Assembly (NCBI GenBank): GCA_018970465.1
Contig: JAGWWI010000006.1
Coordinates: forward strand, 1 to 39,104
Direction: 5' to 3'
Length of the DNA: 39,104 nucleotides
Origin: Patescibacteria group bacterium
GTDB lineage: Bacteria > Patescibacteriota > Minisyncoccia > Phycocordibacterales > Phycocordibacteraceae
Every line of letters starts with the position of its first letter. Position 1 is the stretch's first letter. The notes below the pieces were generated by a model, which worked only from the letters and a program-made list of their open reading frames with translations, was not told the DNA's origin and searched no databases. Positions 1 through 9,480 of the stretch are shown in pieces. The translations under genes and the position numbers were made by a program.

Positions 1-1
1 G

Positions 2-133
2 AAAGAGGGGTTCTCGATGCACGACGCGAAGGACATCCCGCTCTTCGTTGACTGGTACAACACGGAGCGGCCGCACATGGGCATCGGCTGCAGAACGCCC
101 GCTGAAATGCTGAAAGCGATTCCAAGGTGTTGA
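2..133 (+). CDS. DDE transposase/integrase, C-terminal fragment (5' end off the contig)
   Basis: Frame 2 reads KEGFSMHDAKDIPLFVDWYNTERPHMGIGCRTPAEMLKAIPRC*; the WYNxxRPHxxxxxxTPAE motif is typical of the C-terminus of rve-type transposases. Confidence 0.8.
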   Translation, partial: KEGFSMHDAKDIPLFVDWYNTERPHMGIGCRTPAEMLKAIPRC

Positions 134-139
134 ACTCTA
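126..139. repeat. Candidate right terminal inverted repeat of the IS element
   Basis: ggtgttgaactcta overlaps the transposase stop; its reverse complement tagagttcaacacc resembles tagagtgtcacc at 39009-39020. Confidence 0.4.
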
Positions 140-172
140 TTCGGTTTCGCGCCGCGGGGCAGGGGAGTGCGG

Positions 173-1135
173 TCAGTTCTCCATCTCTTTGCCGCCGTGG
201 AAGCGCTCGTGGATGTCGCGCAGGCGCTTGTTGGTAACGTGCGTGTAGATCTGGGTGGTGGCGACGTTCTTGTGGCCCAAGAGTTCTTGGACGGAGCGCA
301 GGTCGGCGCCGTGCGAGAGGAGGTCGGTCGCGTAGGAGTGGCGGAGGGTGTGCGGCGTGACCTTCTTCGATAGCCCGGCGAGGCGCGCGGCGCGCGAGAT
401 CATCGCCTGGATCGAGCGCGGCGTGAGCCGCGATCCGTCATCGTCCTGGATCTTGTGATTCACGAAGAGCGGCTTGAAGACGTCTTTGCGCGAGGCGAGG
501 TACTTGCGCACCCACTCGGCCGCGCGCGGCGAGATGAAGATCGTGCGCACGTATTTGCCTTTGCCGACGATCGAGAGCTCGTACGTGCGGTCCGTCCGCT
601 TGTCGTCGAGCATAGAAAGCCGGTCGGCGTCGAGCGCGACGAGCTCCGAGATGCGCATGCCAGAAGAGAAGAAGAGCTCCATGATCGCGCGGTCGCGGAG
701 CCCGTGCTGCGTCGCCGTGTCGGGCACCGCGAGCATCCGCTCCACGTCGTGCGCATCGAGGAACGAGATCGTCTCGTCCGACCTCTGCTTCGCCAATTTG
801 ACCTTGGGGGAGGGAAGCGTGTCGATATCCCTATCGGCCAGATAGTTGAGGAGGGCGCGGAGCGCGATCAAGTAGTAGTTCTGCGATTTGCGCGAGAGAT
901 AGCTCCCGCGCGGCGTCTTGTAGGAGCGGGCGAGGTAGAGGCGGTAGTCCCAGATATGCTTGGGGGTGAGCTCGTGGGGCAGGAGAGTCCCCTGCCCAGA
1001 GACCTCAAGCCACTTCACGAAGAGCGCCAAATATTGCTTGTAATTCTTCTGCGTGTTGTTCGACAAACCCTTCTCGATCTCGCAGTAATCGAGGAAGGGG
1101 AGGATCTGATCCTTCAGTGGTTCCGTCGTGCGCAT
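173..1135 (-). CDS. Tyrosine recombinase XerC/XerD-like
   Basis: 320 aa; phage integrase catalytic motifs HTLRHSYATDLLSHGADLRSVQELLGHKNVATTQIYTHV. Confidence 0.93.
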   Translation of the reverse strand: MRTTEPLKDQILPFLDYCEIEKGLSNNTQKNYKQYLALFVKWLEVSGQGTLLPHELTPKHIWDYRLYLARSYKTPRGSYLSRKSQNYYLIALRALLNYLADRDIDTLPSPKVKLAKQRSDETISFLDAHDVERMLAVPDTATQHGLRDRAIMELFFSSGMRISELVALDADRLSMLDDKRTDRTYELSIVGKGKYVRTIFISPRAAEWVRKYLASRKDVFKPLFVNHKIQDDDGSRLTPRSIQAMISRAARLAGLSKKVTPHTLRHSYATDLLSHGADLRSVQELLGHKNVATTQIYTHVTNKRLRDIHERFHGGKEMEN

Positions 1136-1212
1136 GGGCTAAGAATAGCCTGGAGAAGAACTTCGCACAATATATGTAAAACGAAACAGATGGGGATAAG
1201 AATGGAGAGGCC

Positions 1213-1410
1213 CTATGCCCGCACGGTCTCGATCTGCCGGCTCACCCACACAGCGTACGCTTGAAGCAAGTGCCAGGCCGAGATTGCTAGATAAGTAAGA
1301 TACGCGAGGTTTGCCTGGCCGGCTGGGCTCTCGACGATCGAGCGGATCGAGATGCCGAAGAACGACAATGCGAGAAAGAGGACGCAGAGCCAGAAAAGGG
1401 TCCGGATCAT
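1213..1410 (-). CDS. Small membrane protein, 65 aa
   Basis: MIRTLFWLCVLFLALSFFGISIRSIVESPAGQANLAYLTYLAISAWHLLQAYAVWV; hydrophobic helices; internal ATG chosen because the upstream ORF extension overlaps alkA. Confidence 0.5.
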   Translation of the reverse strand: MIRTLFWLCVLFLALSFFGISIRSIVESPAGQANLAYLTYLAISAWHLLQAYAVWVSRQIETVRA

Positions 1411-1437
1411 GGATGGGCCTAATGGTACCATGCGTCC

Positions 1438-2088
1438 ATGACTGCCCGGGACGAGGCCCTGCGCCACTTCAAGCGGCACGATCCGCGCTTCTTCGCGGCT
1501 ACGAAGCCGCACCACGGGGCTCTAGCGCCCGCACTCGCGGGTAAGCGGACGCGTAAGGACCTGTTCTCGGCGCTCGTCTCGATCGTCGTCTCGCAGCAGC
1601 TTGGCGTCGCAGCCGCTGACAGCATCTTCAAGCGCGTTAGGGAGGCGTGCGGTGGTGCGTTGACGCCAGAGTCGATCCTAGAGGCGCGGGACGCGACGCT
1701 TCGCGCAGCCGGCCTCTCGGCAGCGAAGGTCAAGACGCTCAAAGCTATCGCCGAAGAAGTCAAGGCGGACAGGATCGATCTTATCTCGCTTAGACGAGAT
1801 TCCGTCCTTGAGGCGACCGCAAAGCTCGTCGCGATATGGGGCTTGGGGCCGTGGTCGGCAGAGATGTTCCTCATCTTCGCCGCGGGGCATCCGGACATCT
1901 TCTCTCCCGGCGACCTGGCGCTCGTGCGCGCTGCGGAGCGCATCTACGGCCTCGACAAGGGCGACCGTACTTCCCTCCTCGCTATCGCCGAAAAATGGTC
2001 GCCCTACCGCACCTGGGCCTGCCTCTTGCTCTGGAAAAGTTACCGCGCGACTCCCCTGCCCGCCGCCGCTTCGGGCCGACACCGCTAG
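1438..2088 (+). CDS. DNA-3-methyladenine glycosylase II (AlkA-like HhH-GPD)
   Basis: FSALVSIVVSQQLGVAAADSIFKRV and WGLGPWSAEMFLIFAAGHPDIFSPGDLAL are typical of AlkA. Confidence 0.9.
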   Translation: MTARDEALRHFKRHDPRFFAATKPHHGALAPALAGKRTRKDLFSALVSIVVSQQLGVAAADSIFKRVREACGGALTPESILEARDATLRAAGLSAAKVKTLKAIAEEVKADRIDLISLRRDSVLEATAKLVAIWGLGPWSAEMFLIFAAGHPDIFSPGDLALVRAAERIYGLDKGDRTSLLAIAEKWSPYRTWACLLLWKSYRATPLPAAASGRHR

Positions 2089-2091
2089 AGG

Positions 2092-3465
2092 CTAGAGGTA
2101 GGAGAGCGGGTTGAGGTAGGCGGCGAGGGTCGCGACCGGCATCACAGCCTTCGAGCAGGGGCCGTCGGTGGTGCCGAGGTGCGCCCCGAGATCCATGATC
2201 TCGGTGCCATCGGTGGCATAGACGCCGAAGTGGAGATGCGGGCCTGTGGCGTAGCCTGTCATGCCCGAGAGGCCGATCACCTGCCCGGTCTCCACCGCCT
2301 GGCCTTGCGCGACCTCGATCTGCGAGAGGTGCGCATACATCGTGTTCAAGCCATTGCCGTGCTTGATCATCACCCACTTGCCGAAGGAGTAGCACTGCTG
2401 GCCCTTCGAGTTATGCGAGAGGTCGGTGTTGCCGACGCCAAGGACGGTCCCGGCAAGAGCCGCGTGGACGGGCGTCCCGATAGGGGCTGCGATATCGATC
2501 GCATTGTGGCCGTGGCCGTTGTAGATCTGCGGGTTCTTGGTCGAGAATGGCGTATTGCCGAAGTACTGCGTGATGCAGAACTTATTGCCGAAGGTCCCTG
2601 CGCGCGCGGCGCAGCTCGTCATGAACGCGACCGAGAAGGGCCAGGAGAGGACGCCGGTGCCGACCGCAGGCAGAGAGCCCGGGTTCACGATCAGGTTCAG
2701 CTGGCTCTGGAGCTGGTTCAGTTCGCTCTCGAACTGAGTCTCCGCGGCCTTCTTCGCGGCGATCAGCTGCTGATAGCTCGCTTCTTTATTCGAGGTCTGG
2801 TTGATGAGCTGCTTCTCCGAAGCGGCGTTCGCGTCGACGCCCTGCTTCTGCGTGGCGAGGTCGGAGGAGAGTGCGGCGAGCTGGTTCTTCTGGCTCGCGA
2901 CCTGGTCGCGATCTGCCGCGAGCGCGACTTGCGCTCCGCGAAGCGCGTCGATGTTCTTGCTGAGCGCGCGATTGAGCTCGACCGCTTGGTCGGCCGTCTG
3001 CCAGGCGGCCGACAGCGACTCCGAGGAGATGAGCGCCGCCACGAGCGGAACGGATTCGTTCTCGTTGATTGCGCGGAGCATCTTCGCGATCGCGTCCTGC
3101 TCGGCGGCGATCTCGGACTGCTTCTCCGTTATCGAGCCGTTCAAGGATTCGATCTGGAGCTCGGCGGCGGCGATCTTGTTCTGCGTCGCCCTGATCTGGG
3201 TCGCGAGCTGCTTTGCGGTGACGGTGAAGCCGGCGAGGGCGGAGTTCAAGGTCTTCTTCTCGGCCGCGAGGGCGTCGAGCTGCTTCTGATACGCGGCGAT
3301 ATCAGCCTCGAGCTGCGCGATCTGGCTATTGTGCGCATCGATCTGGGACTGGATATCGCTCGCCGCATCGGCCTTGACGAGCGCCGGGTACGCGAAGAGA
3401 TACGCGCCCGCTGCGCCGGCAGTAAGCGCAAGCACCGCAGCGAAGAAGACGGAACGCGTCATCAT
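2092..3465 (-). CDS. Murein hydrolase activator EnvC-like: coiled coil plus M23 peptidase
   Basis: Signal/TM N-terminus, long coiled coil, M23 motifs HNAIDIAAPIGTPVHA, YAHLS, GPHLHFGV. Confidence 0.9.
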   Translation of the reverse strand: MMTRSVFFAAVLALTAGAAGAYLFAYPALVKADAASDIQSQIDAHNSQIAQLEADIAAYQKQLDALAAEKKTLNSALAGFTVTAKQLATQIRATQNKIAAAELQIESLNGSITEKQSEIAAEQDAIAKMLRAINENESVPLVAALISSESLSAAWQTADQAVELNRALSKNIDALRGAQVALAADRDQVASQKNQLAALSSDLATQKQGVDANAASEKQLINQTSNKEASYQQLIAAKKAAETQFESELNQLQSQLNLIVNPGSLPAVGTGVLSWPFSVAFMTSCAARAGTFGNKFCITQYFGNTPFSTKNPQIYNGHGHNAIDIAAPIGTPVHAALAGTVLGVGNTDLSHNSKGQQCYSFGKWVMIKHGNGLNTMYAHLSQIEVAQGQAVETGQVIGLSGMTGYATGPHLHFGVYATDGTEIMDLGAHLGTTDGPCSKAVMPVATLAAYLNPLSYL

Positions 3466-3474
3466 ACAGTCTCG

Positions 3475-3480
3475 AGTATA
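3475..3480 (-). promoter_or_regulatory. -10 box TATACT upstream of the EnvC-like gene
   Basis: agtata on + (TATACT on -), 9 nt before the ATG at 3465. Confidence 0.5.
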
Positions 3481-3545
3481 GCTAGCGCGGAGGGCCTCGC
3501 CAAGCGCGCGGTAACCGGGACGCCGGCTCGAGCGTCTTCTCCGTA

Positions 3546-3551
3546 TATACT
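3546..3551 (+). promoter_or_regulatory. -10 box TATACT, 8 nt upstream of the 3560 ATG
   Basis: TATACT followed directly by agagcgat-ATG (one base shared with the tagagcga reading); near-leaderless spacing. Confidence 0.55.
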
Positions 3552-3559
3552 AGAGCGAT

Positions 3560-4831
3560 ATGCGCGGGAGGCTCCTTATGCTGTGCGCGGGATCGTGCGC
3601 TTTCGCCGCTGCCCTCGCCGCTGCCTCCCTCTCCCCTCCCCCGCGGGCGCTCGCGGAGAGCGCCTCAAGCTCGCTTGCGAGCCAGCTCTCTGCCCAGGAC
3701 GCCGAAATCGCGCAGCTGAATGCCGAGATCGCGCAGTATGAAGCCGAAATCCAGAAGGCGGGCGCGAACAAGGCGACCCTGCAGAGCGCTCTCGCGAGCC
3801 TCAACCTTGAGAAGAGCAAGCTAGAGGCGCAGATCAATCTGACGCAGCGGCAGATCAGCCAGACGCACACGAAGATCGCGCAGCTCGGCGCGAGCATATC
3901 GAGCACCGCCGACTCCATCGATACGGGCCAGGCAGGCCTCGCCGAAGACCTCCGGAGCCTCGCGGAGAGCGACAACGAGCCGCTTGTCGCGGCGATCCTC
4001 TCTTCGGACAGCCTTGGCGCGATGTGGAGCGATATTGACGCTGATATCACGCTCCAGGGCTCCCTCCGAACGCACATCGCGACGCTGCGGGGGCAGAAGC
4101 AGGTCCTTGCCGCCTCGCAGGGCGCCGCCCAGGCCGAGCAGCAGACGCTCACTTCGCAAAAGGAGCAGCTCACCTCGCAGCAGACCTCGCTCACGGCGAC
4201 CGCCAAGCAGAAGCAGCAGCTCCTCGCCGAGACATCGGCGCAGCAGTCGCAGTACGAGAAGCTCCTTGCGGCGGCGAAGGCGGAGCTCGCCTCCTTCTCC
4301 ACCTTCGCCGCGAACGCGACGAGCAAAGGCATCCTCGAGAACCAGACGTCCTGCGACGCCTGGGGCTGCTACTACAACCAGCGCGACTCCCAGTGGGGCA
4401 ATAGGGCGCTCGACGGCACCTCCTACACGATGAAGAGCGACGGCTGCTTGGTGACCGCGCTCGCGATGGTCATGACGCACTACGGCTACGCGGGCGTGAC
4501 GCCTCTTACGATCGACAGCAACCCCGCCGACTTCGCCTCCTACTTCCCCGCCAATCTCCTCGTGAGCAATGTGCCGATCGGGGGCGCGATCGTCTCGCGC
4601 GTCGCGGTCGGCCCGTCGATCAAGAAGATGGACGCTGCGCTCGCGACCGGCAATCCACTCATCGTCGGCATTCACGCCTACGGCGGGACGCATTACATCG
4701 TCTTCGTGTCGGGCGCGAATGGGCACTACGTGATGCGCGATCCGTATCAGCCGAGCGCCAAAGACGTCCCGTTCACGCAGTATTATCAGCTCTCGGAGAT
4801 CTTCAGCGCGGCGAAGGTGGTGCTCAGCTAG
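3560..4831 (+). CDS. Secreted coiled-coil protein with C39-like cysteine peptidase domain
   Basis: Coiled coil similar to the 2092-3465 product; C39-like motifs YYNQRDSQWGN, SDGCLVTALAMVMTHYG, GTHYIVF, MRDPY. Confidence 0.85.
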   Translation: MRGRLLMLCAGSCAFAAALAAASLSPPPRALAESASSSLASQLSAQDAEIAQLNAEIAQYEAEIQKAGANKATLQSALASLNLEKSKLEAQINLTQRQISQTHTKIAQLGASISSTADSIDTGQAGLAEDLRSLAESDNEPLVAAILSSDSLGAMWSDIDADITLQGSLRTHIATLRGQKQVLAASQGAAQAEQQTLTSQKEQLTSQQTSLTATAKQKQQLLAETSAQQSQYEKLLAAAKAELASFSTFAANATSKGILENQTSCDAWGCYYNQRDSQWGNRALDGTSYTMKSDGCLVTALAMVMTHYGYAGVTPLTIDSNPADFASYFPANLLVSNVPIGGAIVSRVAVGPSIKKMDAALATGNPLIVGIHAYGGTHYIVFVSGANGHYVMRDPYQPSAKDVPFTQYYQLSEIFSAAKVVLS

Positions 4832-6170
4832 CGCCGAGGAGCGCGAGCGCGTGGCGGAGGCGCGAGAGCGCTTCGTCCGCGCCGAGTATGTAGATGATCG
4901 TGAAGGGGTCGGGCGAGCGCTCGCTTCCCGAGAGCGCGTAGCGCAAGGACCAGAGGAATGCTCCCCTGCTCCCCTTCCCTACCGCTTCAAGCTCTTCGGC
5001 GATCGGCATGAGCGCGTCTTTGGCGGAGTTGGCAGCGATCTCGCTCCCGAGGCCCGCTAGCGCCTCGAGAGCGCGCTCAAGGGCCCTCTGCACCTCGGCC
5101 CCGCGCCCCGCGGGGGTCTTCGCGAGGAGCGCCTCCTTCGAGACTGAGGGCGGCGCGAAGAGGAACGCGAGCTCGCCGCCAAGCATCTCGCGCGCCTCGC
5201 CGAAGGTGCGCGCGCGCTCCTTAAGCAAGGGGACGATCTTGCCGATATTCGAGAGATCAAGTTCCGGATCGAGGTCGTTTAGGTGACTCACATAGGCTTC
5301 GTCCGAGAGCTTGCGCATCCAACGCTGATTGACCGACAAGAGCTTCTCCCGGTCGAATGCCGCGCCGGACTTCTGCACGCCCGCGAGGGAGAAGGCCTCG
5401 ACTAGTTCCGCGAGCGAGAAGTCCTCCCGATCGGAGCCAGGGTTCCAGCCGAGAAGCGCGAAGTAGTTCACCAGCGCTTCAGGCAGGAATCCTTCGGCGC
5501 GGTAGTCCATCACGCTGGTCGCGCCGCTGCGCTTCGAGAGCTTAGCGCGCTTGGCGTCGAGGATAAGCGGGATGTGCGCGTAGACGGGCCGGGGCGCGCC
5601 CAGAGCCTCTTGGATGAGGATCTGCCGCGGCGTGTTCGAAATGTGGTCTTCGCCGCGGATCACGTGGGTTACGCCCGCGTCCCAGTCGTCGGCGACGACG
5701 GCGAAGTGGTAGAGCGCGTCGTCCCGGGAGCGCGCGATGACGAAGTCGCCGAGCTCCGTCGTGTCGAAGGTGATCTCGCCGCGGATCTCGTCTGTGAAGG
5801 TGATCGCGCGGCCCGGGTTCTTGAGGCGGACGACCTCGACCTCGCGCGACGGGTCGTCTTTGGCCGGTTCCTTCGAGACGAACGCCTTCTCTGCCCTGAT
5901 GAGGCCGTCGAGGAGTTCGGTGTGACGCGCCGCGTGTTCGCTTTGGCGCGAGAAGTCGTCCCAGTCGAGCCCGAGCCAGTGGAGGCCTTCGACGATCTCA
6001 TCTTCGTGCTCCCGCTTGCTCCGCGTGCGATCGGTGTCCTCGCTCCGGAAGACGATGCGCCCGTCCGCGTGCCGCGCGAAGAGATAGTTGAAGAGCGCCG
6101 TGCGTGCCGTGCCGATATGGAGGCGGCCGGTCGGCGAGGGCGGGATGCGGACAGTGACGTTAGTGCTCAT
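4824..6170 (-). CDS. gltX: Glutamyl-tRNA synthetase
   Basis: RIPPSPTGRLHIGTARTALFNYLFARH and KLSKRSGATSVMDY. Confidence 0.97.
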   Translation of the reverse strand: MSTNVTVRIPPSPTGRLHIGTARTALFNYLFARHADGRIVFRSEDTDRTRSKREHEDEIVEGLHWLGLDWDDFSRQSEHAARHTELLDGLIRAEKAFVSKEPAKDDPSREVEVVRLKNPGRAITFTDEIRGEITFDTTELGDFVIARSRDDALYHFAVVADDWDAGVTHVIRGEDHISNTPRQILIQEALGAPRPVYAHIPLILDAKRAKLSKRSGATSVMDYRAEGFLPEALVNYFALLGWNPGSDREDFSLAELVEAFSLAGVQKSGAAFDREKLLSVNQRWMRKLSDEAYVSHLNDLDPELDLSNIGKIVPLLKERARTFGEAREMLGGELAFLFAPPSVSKEALLAKTPAGRGAEVQRALERALEALAGLGSEIAANSAKDALMPIAEELEAVGKGSRGAFLWSLRYALSGSERSPDPFTIIYILGADEALSRLRHALALLGAS

Positions 6171-7296
6171 GTTGAAGCGCGATCGAGAGCACGGCGTCGG
6201 CGAGGATCTTCGCGGCGTCGGGGTCGGTGAAGCCTTTGGCCGAGGCGCGCATCGCGTCGGCGGCGGCGGGGTCCTCGAGGACGCGCTTCACCTCGGCGAC
6301 GAGGAGGTGCGGCGAGAGGTTCCCTTCTTCTACCACGATCGCGGCGCCGGTCCGGGCGTAGGCGTAGGCGTTCGTGCGCTGGTCGTGTGAGATTGACTCG
6401 GGGATCGGGATGATGATCGACGGCTTGCCCCAGGCGGCGATCTCGGCGATCGCCGTCGCGCCCGCTCTTGAAACGATCAGGTCGGCTGCTCCGGCTGCTT
6501 GGCGCATCGCGCGCTCGTCGAGGAAGCCGAAGGCGCGGTAGCGATCCTTGTGCGGGTTGTCGGTGAGGATGACGCGCGCGACCTTCTCGACCTCGAGGAT
6601 GTTCGCGGGCCCCGTCTGGTGGATCACGTTGGCGCAGGCGACGAGGTCGGGGAGCGCGGAAAGAACCGTCTCGTTGATCCGCAGCGCGCCTGAGGAGCCC
6701 CCGATGATGAAGACGGTCGGAACCGACGCGTCGAGTCCGAGCTCCTCGCGCGCGCCCGGCTCGGTCGTGAGGAGCGCCTTGCGGATCGGGATCCCGGTGC
6801 GCGCGATCTTATCCTGCGCCTCCTTCGGGAAGTAGGCGGCCGCGCTGTCGAAGGAGATCGCGATCTTGACCGCCTGCTTGGCGGCGAAGAGGCTCCCCCG
6901 CCCCGGCTTCGCGTCCGATTCGTGGATGACGACCGGGATCCGGAGGATGCGCGCGGCGAGCAAGGAGGGCACGGAAGCGTAGCCGCCTTTCGAGACGAGG
7001 ACGTCAGGGTAGATGCGCACCAGCTCGACGAAGGCGCAGAGCGTGCCCCAGAGCGTTACGAAGATATCGGAAACATTCTGGAGCGAGAAGTAGCGCCGCA
7101 CCTTCCCCGCCGGGATGCGGACGAAGACCAGGCGGTTCTCGAAGAGGGCCTGCGCGTCGTAGGGCTCGGGGGCGAGGTAGTAGAGTGCGGGCGCTACGAG
7201 CTGCATCTCGCGCACGCGGTCATTGATCGCCTCCGCGATCGCGATAAGCGGGTAGAAGTGCCCGCCCGTCCCTCCGCCCGTGAAGGCTATCGTCAT
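6160..7296 (-). CDS. murG: UDP-N-acetylglucosamine--lipid II transferase
   Basis: MTIAFTGGGTGGHFYPLIAIAEAI; GGSSGALRINETV; SRAGATAIAEIAAWGKPSIIIPIP. Confidence 0.96.
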   Translation of the reverse strand: MTIAFTGGGTGGHFYPLIAIAEAINDRVREMQLVAPALYYLAPEPYDAQALFENRLVFVRIPAGKVRRYFSLQNVSDIFVTLWGTLCAFVELVRIYPDVLVSKGGYASVPSLLAARILRIPVVIHESDAKPGRGSLFAAKQAVKIAISFDSAAAYFPKEAQDKIARTGIPIRKALLTTEPGAREELGLDASVPTVFIIGGSSGALRINETVLSALPDLVACANVIHQTGPANILEVEKVARVILTDNPHKDRYRAFGFLDERAMRQAAGAADLIVSRAGATAIAEIAAWGKPSIIIPIPESISHDQRTNAYAYARTGAAIVVEEGNLSPHLLVAEVKRVLEDPAAADAMRASAKGFTDPDAAKILADAVLSIALQHEH

Positions 7297-7318
7297 GTCT
7301 CTCTATTCTACCCCAACC

Positions 7319-8419
7319 TTAGCCACGCCGCCCCTCGCGGGCGACGTTCAAGACCAGGCCGCAGGAGAGAAGGAGCGCGAGGAGCGCGGTGCCGCCGTGG
7401 GAGACGAACGGGAGCGGGAGGCCGGTCAAGGGGATGATGCCGAGCATCGCCGAGATGTTGATGAACGCCTGGAAGATGATGAGAAAGGAGATGCCGAGCG
7501 CGACCAGCCCGCCGTAGAGCTCGCGCGCGTTCCCCGCGATCACGATCCCCCGCGCGGCGATCCCGACGAAGAGCGCGAGCAGGAGCACTGCGCCGATGAA
7601 CCCGGTCTCTTCGGCGAAGACGGCGAAGATCGAGTCGCCGTCCGGCTCCGGAAGGTAATTGAACTTCGCGACGCTCTCGCCGAAGCCGCGGCCCGTGATC
7701 CCGCCGGAGCCGACCGCGATCAGGGACTGCTGGATCTGATAGCCGCTCCCCAATGAGTTCGCGGAGGGGTGGATGAAGGTCTCGAAGCGCTGCAAGACGT
7801 AGGGCCGGAGGGCGACGACGGCGCCGAGGCCGAGGACGACGCAGGCGATCAGGATGCCGAAGTCGCGCCACGGCGCGCCCGCGGCGAAGTACATCACCGC
7901 GCCGGTCGCGACGACGAGCATCGTTGTCGAGGTGTTCGGCTCAAGGAGGAGGAGCCCCACCGCGGGCGCAAGGTACGCGAGGAACGGCACGAGCCCCTTC
8001 TTGAAGTCTGCGAGCTGCCGCGCCTTCGGCGCGAGCCACGCCGCCCACGCGAGAACGAAGCCGATCTTCAGGAATTCGCCCGGCTGCATGGTGGTGAAGC
8101 CGATATTGATCCAGCGCGTCGCGCCATTCGCGCGGAGCCCCACGCCAGGGATGAACACGAGCGCAGTGAGGAGGAGCGTCGCGGCGTAGAGATACGGGGC
8201 GTACTTCTTGATCATCGGGAGCGGCACGAGCGCCGCGATCGCGAGCGCGACGAAGCCGCCGCCGAGCCCGAGGCCCGCCTGGAGGAGGATGTCGTGGGAG
8301 ATGCCCGGGTTCTCCCGCGCGAGGAGCCCGAGGGTCGCGGAGGAGAAGATCGCGAGGCCGGAGAGGGACGCGGTCGCGACGAGCGCGAAGAAGGTCTTGT
8401 CGGCCGCGAGGCGCTTCAT
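7319..8419 (-). CDS. ftsW: Peptidoglycan polymerase FtsW/RodA/SpoVE family
   Basis: Polytopic; GYQIQQSLIAVGSGGITGRGFGES, LPEPDGDSIFAVFAEETGF, LPFVSHGGTALL. Confidence 0.94.
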   Translation of the reverse strand: MKRLAADKTFFALVATASLSGLAIFSSATLGLLARENPGISHDILLQAGLGLGGGFVALAIAALVPLPMIKKYAPYLYAATLLLTALVFIPGVGLRANGATRWINIGFTTMQPGEFLKIGFVLAWAAWLAPKARQLADFKKGLVPFLAYLAPAVGLLLLEPNTSTTMLVVATGAVMYFAAGAPWRDFGILIACVVLGLGAVVALRPYVLQRFETFIHPSANSLGSGYQIQQSLIAVGSGGITGRGFGESVAKFNYLPEPDGDSIFAVFAEETGFIGAVLLLALFVGIAARGIVIAGNARELYGGLVALGISFLIIFQAFINISAMLGIIPLTGLPLPFVSHGGTALLALLLSCGLVLNVAREGRRG

Positions 8420-9480
8420 GGCAGCCGCGCGGTGAGCGCGATCGCGAGCCCCAAGACCCCGGCGATGATCGTGATGACCCAGTAGCGCATCGTCACCTTC
8501 GCGGCAGGCCAGCCGAGAGCCTCGAAGTGGTGGTGGATAGGCGCGACGAGGAAGAGCTTCTTATGGAACGCCTTCTTCCAGAATACCTGCAGCAGGGTCG
8601 TGACGACCGTCGCCGCCAGGGGGAGCGCGATGAGGGGGAGGACGAAGACGCCGACCCCGCCGGCCAAGGTGTCGGACGCGAACGCGATCATCGCGAGCGC
8701 GAGCGTGAGCGCCATCGAGCCCGTCTCGGACATGTAAAAGCGCGCGGGCGGGATATTGAACCAGAGGAACGCCAAGGTCGCGCCCGCGACCGAGGCGGCG
8801 AAGGCCGCGAGCGAGACCTGGCCCTCGCCGAGCGCGATGCCCGCGTAGGTCATGAAGATGACGCTGAAGACGCCGCCCGCGAGTCCGTCTATGCCATCGA
8901 TCGTCCCGCCCGCGTAGATCGCGAGGGTGACGAGCGCGAAGAACGGCACGACGAATACGCCGAGGTAGAGGGGCGCCCCGAACGGCACGCCGATCGCGAC
9001 GACGCCGAGCTTCGCATAGAACCACCAGCCGGCGATCGCGCCGATCGTCCCGACGATCGCGAGCCGGCGCGCGAGCGGGAGGCCGCCCTTCCCTTCCCGG
9101 ATCTCGAGGAGGTCGTCGATGAGGCCCGCGACCGCGCCCGCCGCGAGCGCGAAGAGGGGGAGCCACGTCTCGCGGCGGTTGACGAAGTCGAGCGCAGCCC
9201 AGGTGCCGGCGTGCGTCCGCGCGAGGAGCCAGAAGAGCGCCGCGGTCGCGAGGACCGAGCACCAGATGAGGATGCCGCCCATCCGCGGGGTCGACACCTC
9301 GCGCTCCTTGTGGAGTTCGTTGAAGATGGGCGTGCCGCCGCCGCCGATGCCCTCTTTGCCCCCACGCTTCTTCCACGCCTTGTGCCGATACAGGATGCCC
9401 GCCAGGATGGGCGCGATCGCGATGCCGAGCGCGAACGCGGTCGCGGAGGGGATCAGCACTCTCGCGGCCGCGCCGATCAT
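8416..9480 (-). CDS. mraY: Phospho-N-acetylmuramoyl-pentapeptide transferase
   Basis: TIDGIDGLAGG, MSETGSMAL, LFLVAPIHHHFEALGW. Confidence 0.96.
   Translation of the reverse strand: MIGAAARVLIPSATAFALGIAIAPILAGILYRHKAWKKRGGKEGIGGGGTPIFNELHKEREVSTPRMGGILIWCSVLATAALFWLLARTHAGTWAALDFVNRRETWLPLFALAAGAVAGLIDDLLEIREGKGGLPLARRLAIVGTIGAIAGWWFYAKLGVVAIGVPFGAPLYLGVFVVPFFALVTLAIYAGGTIDGIDGLAGGVFSVIFMTYAGIALGEGQVSLAAFAASVAGATLAFLWFNIPPARFYMSETGSMALTLALAMIAFASDTLAGGVGVFVLPLIALPLAATVVTTLLQVFWKKAFHKKLFLVAPIHHHFEALGWPAAKVTMRYWVITIIAGVLGLAIALTARLP

Noticed and set aside
1213-1515. Full 100-aa ORF start for the small membrane protein
   Set aside because: The extension overlaps the alkA start region and is non-hydrophobic; the internal ATG at 1410 gives a plausible small membrane protein.
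2179-3741. 520-aa + strand ORF opposite the EnvC-like gene
   Set aside because: Shadow ORF; the minus frame has clear M23 motifs.
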